Shown here one piece after another: positions 63,986 to 64,000 of a stretch of 64,000 bases of DNA. The notes beneath the pieces were generated by a model. The model saw nothing but the letters and a program-made list of their open reading frames with translations, was not told the origin of the DNA and did no database searches. The first letter of the stretch is position 1, and each line of letters opens with the position of its first letter. This stretch comes from a gamma proteobacterium symbiont of Stewartia floridana. GTDB lineage: Bacteria > Pseudomonadota > Gammaproteobacteria > Chromatiales > Chromatiaceae. The position numbers and the translations under genes were made by a program. The stretch covers positions 1 to 64,000 of the forward strand of contig NAUB01000022.1 in assembly GCA_003676145.1 (NCBI GenBank), written 5' to 3'.

Positions 63986-64000
63986 GTATGAGTGGTGGTT

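Overview
The window comes from a Gammaproteobacterium with a moderately GC-rich genome. The gene order leuC-leuD-leuB-asd-fimV-truA-trpF-(trpBA)-accD-folC-SPOR, the FmdB/DUF502/aspS/nudB block, and the Na+-type stator genes pomA-pomB are characteristic of that class. The many c-type cytochromes suggest respiratory versatility, and a marine or sulfur-oxidizing Chromatiales-type host is plausible. No gene here fixes the genus, so that is inference.

Bases 1-43,700 are mostly housekeeping genes on the minus strand: a Kef-type antiporter, hemF, a TPR protein, a methyltransferase with metZ, gshA, the tail-specific protease prc, a Nudix hydrolase, a C_GCAxxG_C_C protein overlapping a dimeric-type dUTPase, the aspS block, a PilZ-pomB-pomA motility operon with a close match to a flagellar sigma-28 promoter, an orphan gspC, the long folate/fatty-acid/Trp/pilus-polarity/Leu block with a divergent LysR regulator, ndk, an MFS transporter, aroC, a tolC-family channel and an M23 peptidase. 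A tRNA-Leu(CAG) with its own promoter follows at 43,875.

Bases 44,000-53,700 are accessory. They hold two tandem secreted paralogs of unknown function, a serine hydrolase of the class A beta-lactamase fold, a hipBA toxin-antitoxin pair, a DUF1287 protein and a lipoprotein with a degenerate M23-like domain.

Bases 54,000-63,800 are the most interesting part. An operon encodes a small twin-arginine protein, a Tat-exported 16-Cys ferredoxin (NrfC/DsrO type), an NrfD-type quinol-handling membrane protein, a periplasmic tetraheme cytochrome and two small class I cytochromes, with no catalytic molybdopterin subunit. Next to it lie an NtrC-type sigma-54 activator and a sensor kinase that carries a periplasmic heme c motif (CKECH) and a Cys-rich PAS domain. 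I find good sigma-54 (-24/-12) promoters in front of the operon (54,112) and in front of a secreted protein gene (62,931). Each is preceded by the same 16-base palindromic sequence, 92 and 70 bases upstream of its GG element. This predicts a self-contained, redox-sensed sigma-54 regulon.

Three families of short dispersed repeats lie between genes: a GGGCCTGTTAACACTAATCC-type element with small terminal inverted repeats (family A), long hairpins built from CCGCAAATGGACGCAAA units (family B), and one CCACGAAGAACACGAAG hairpin (family C).
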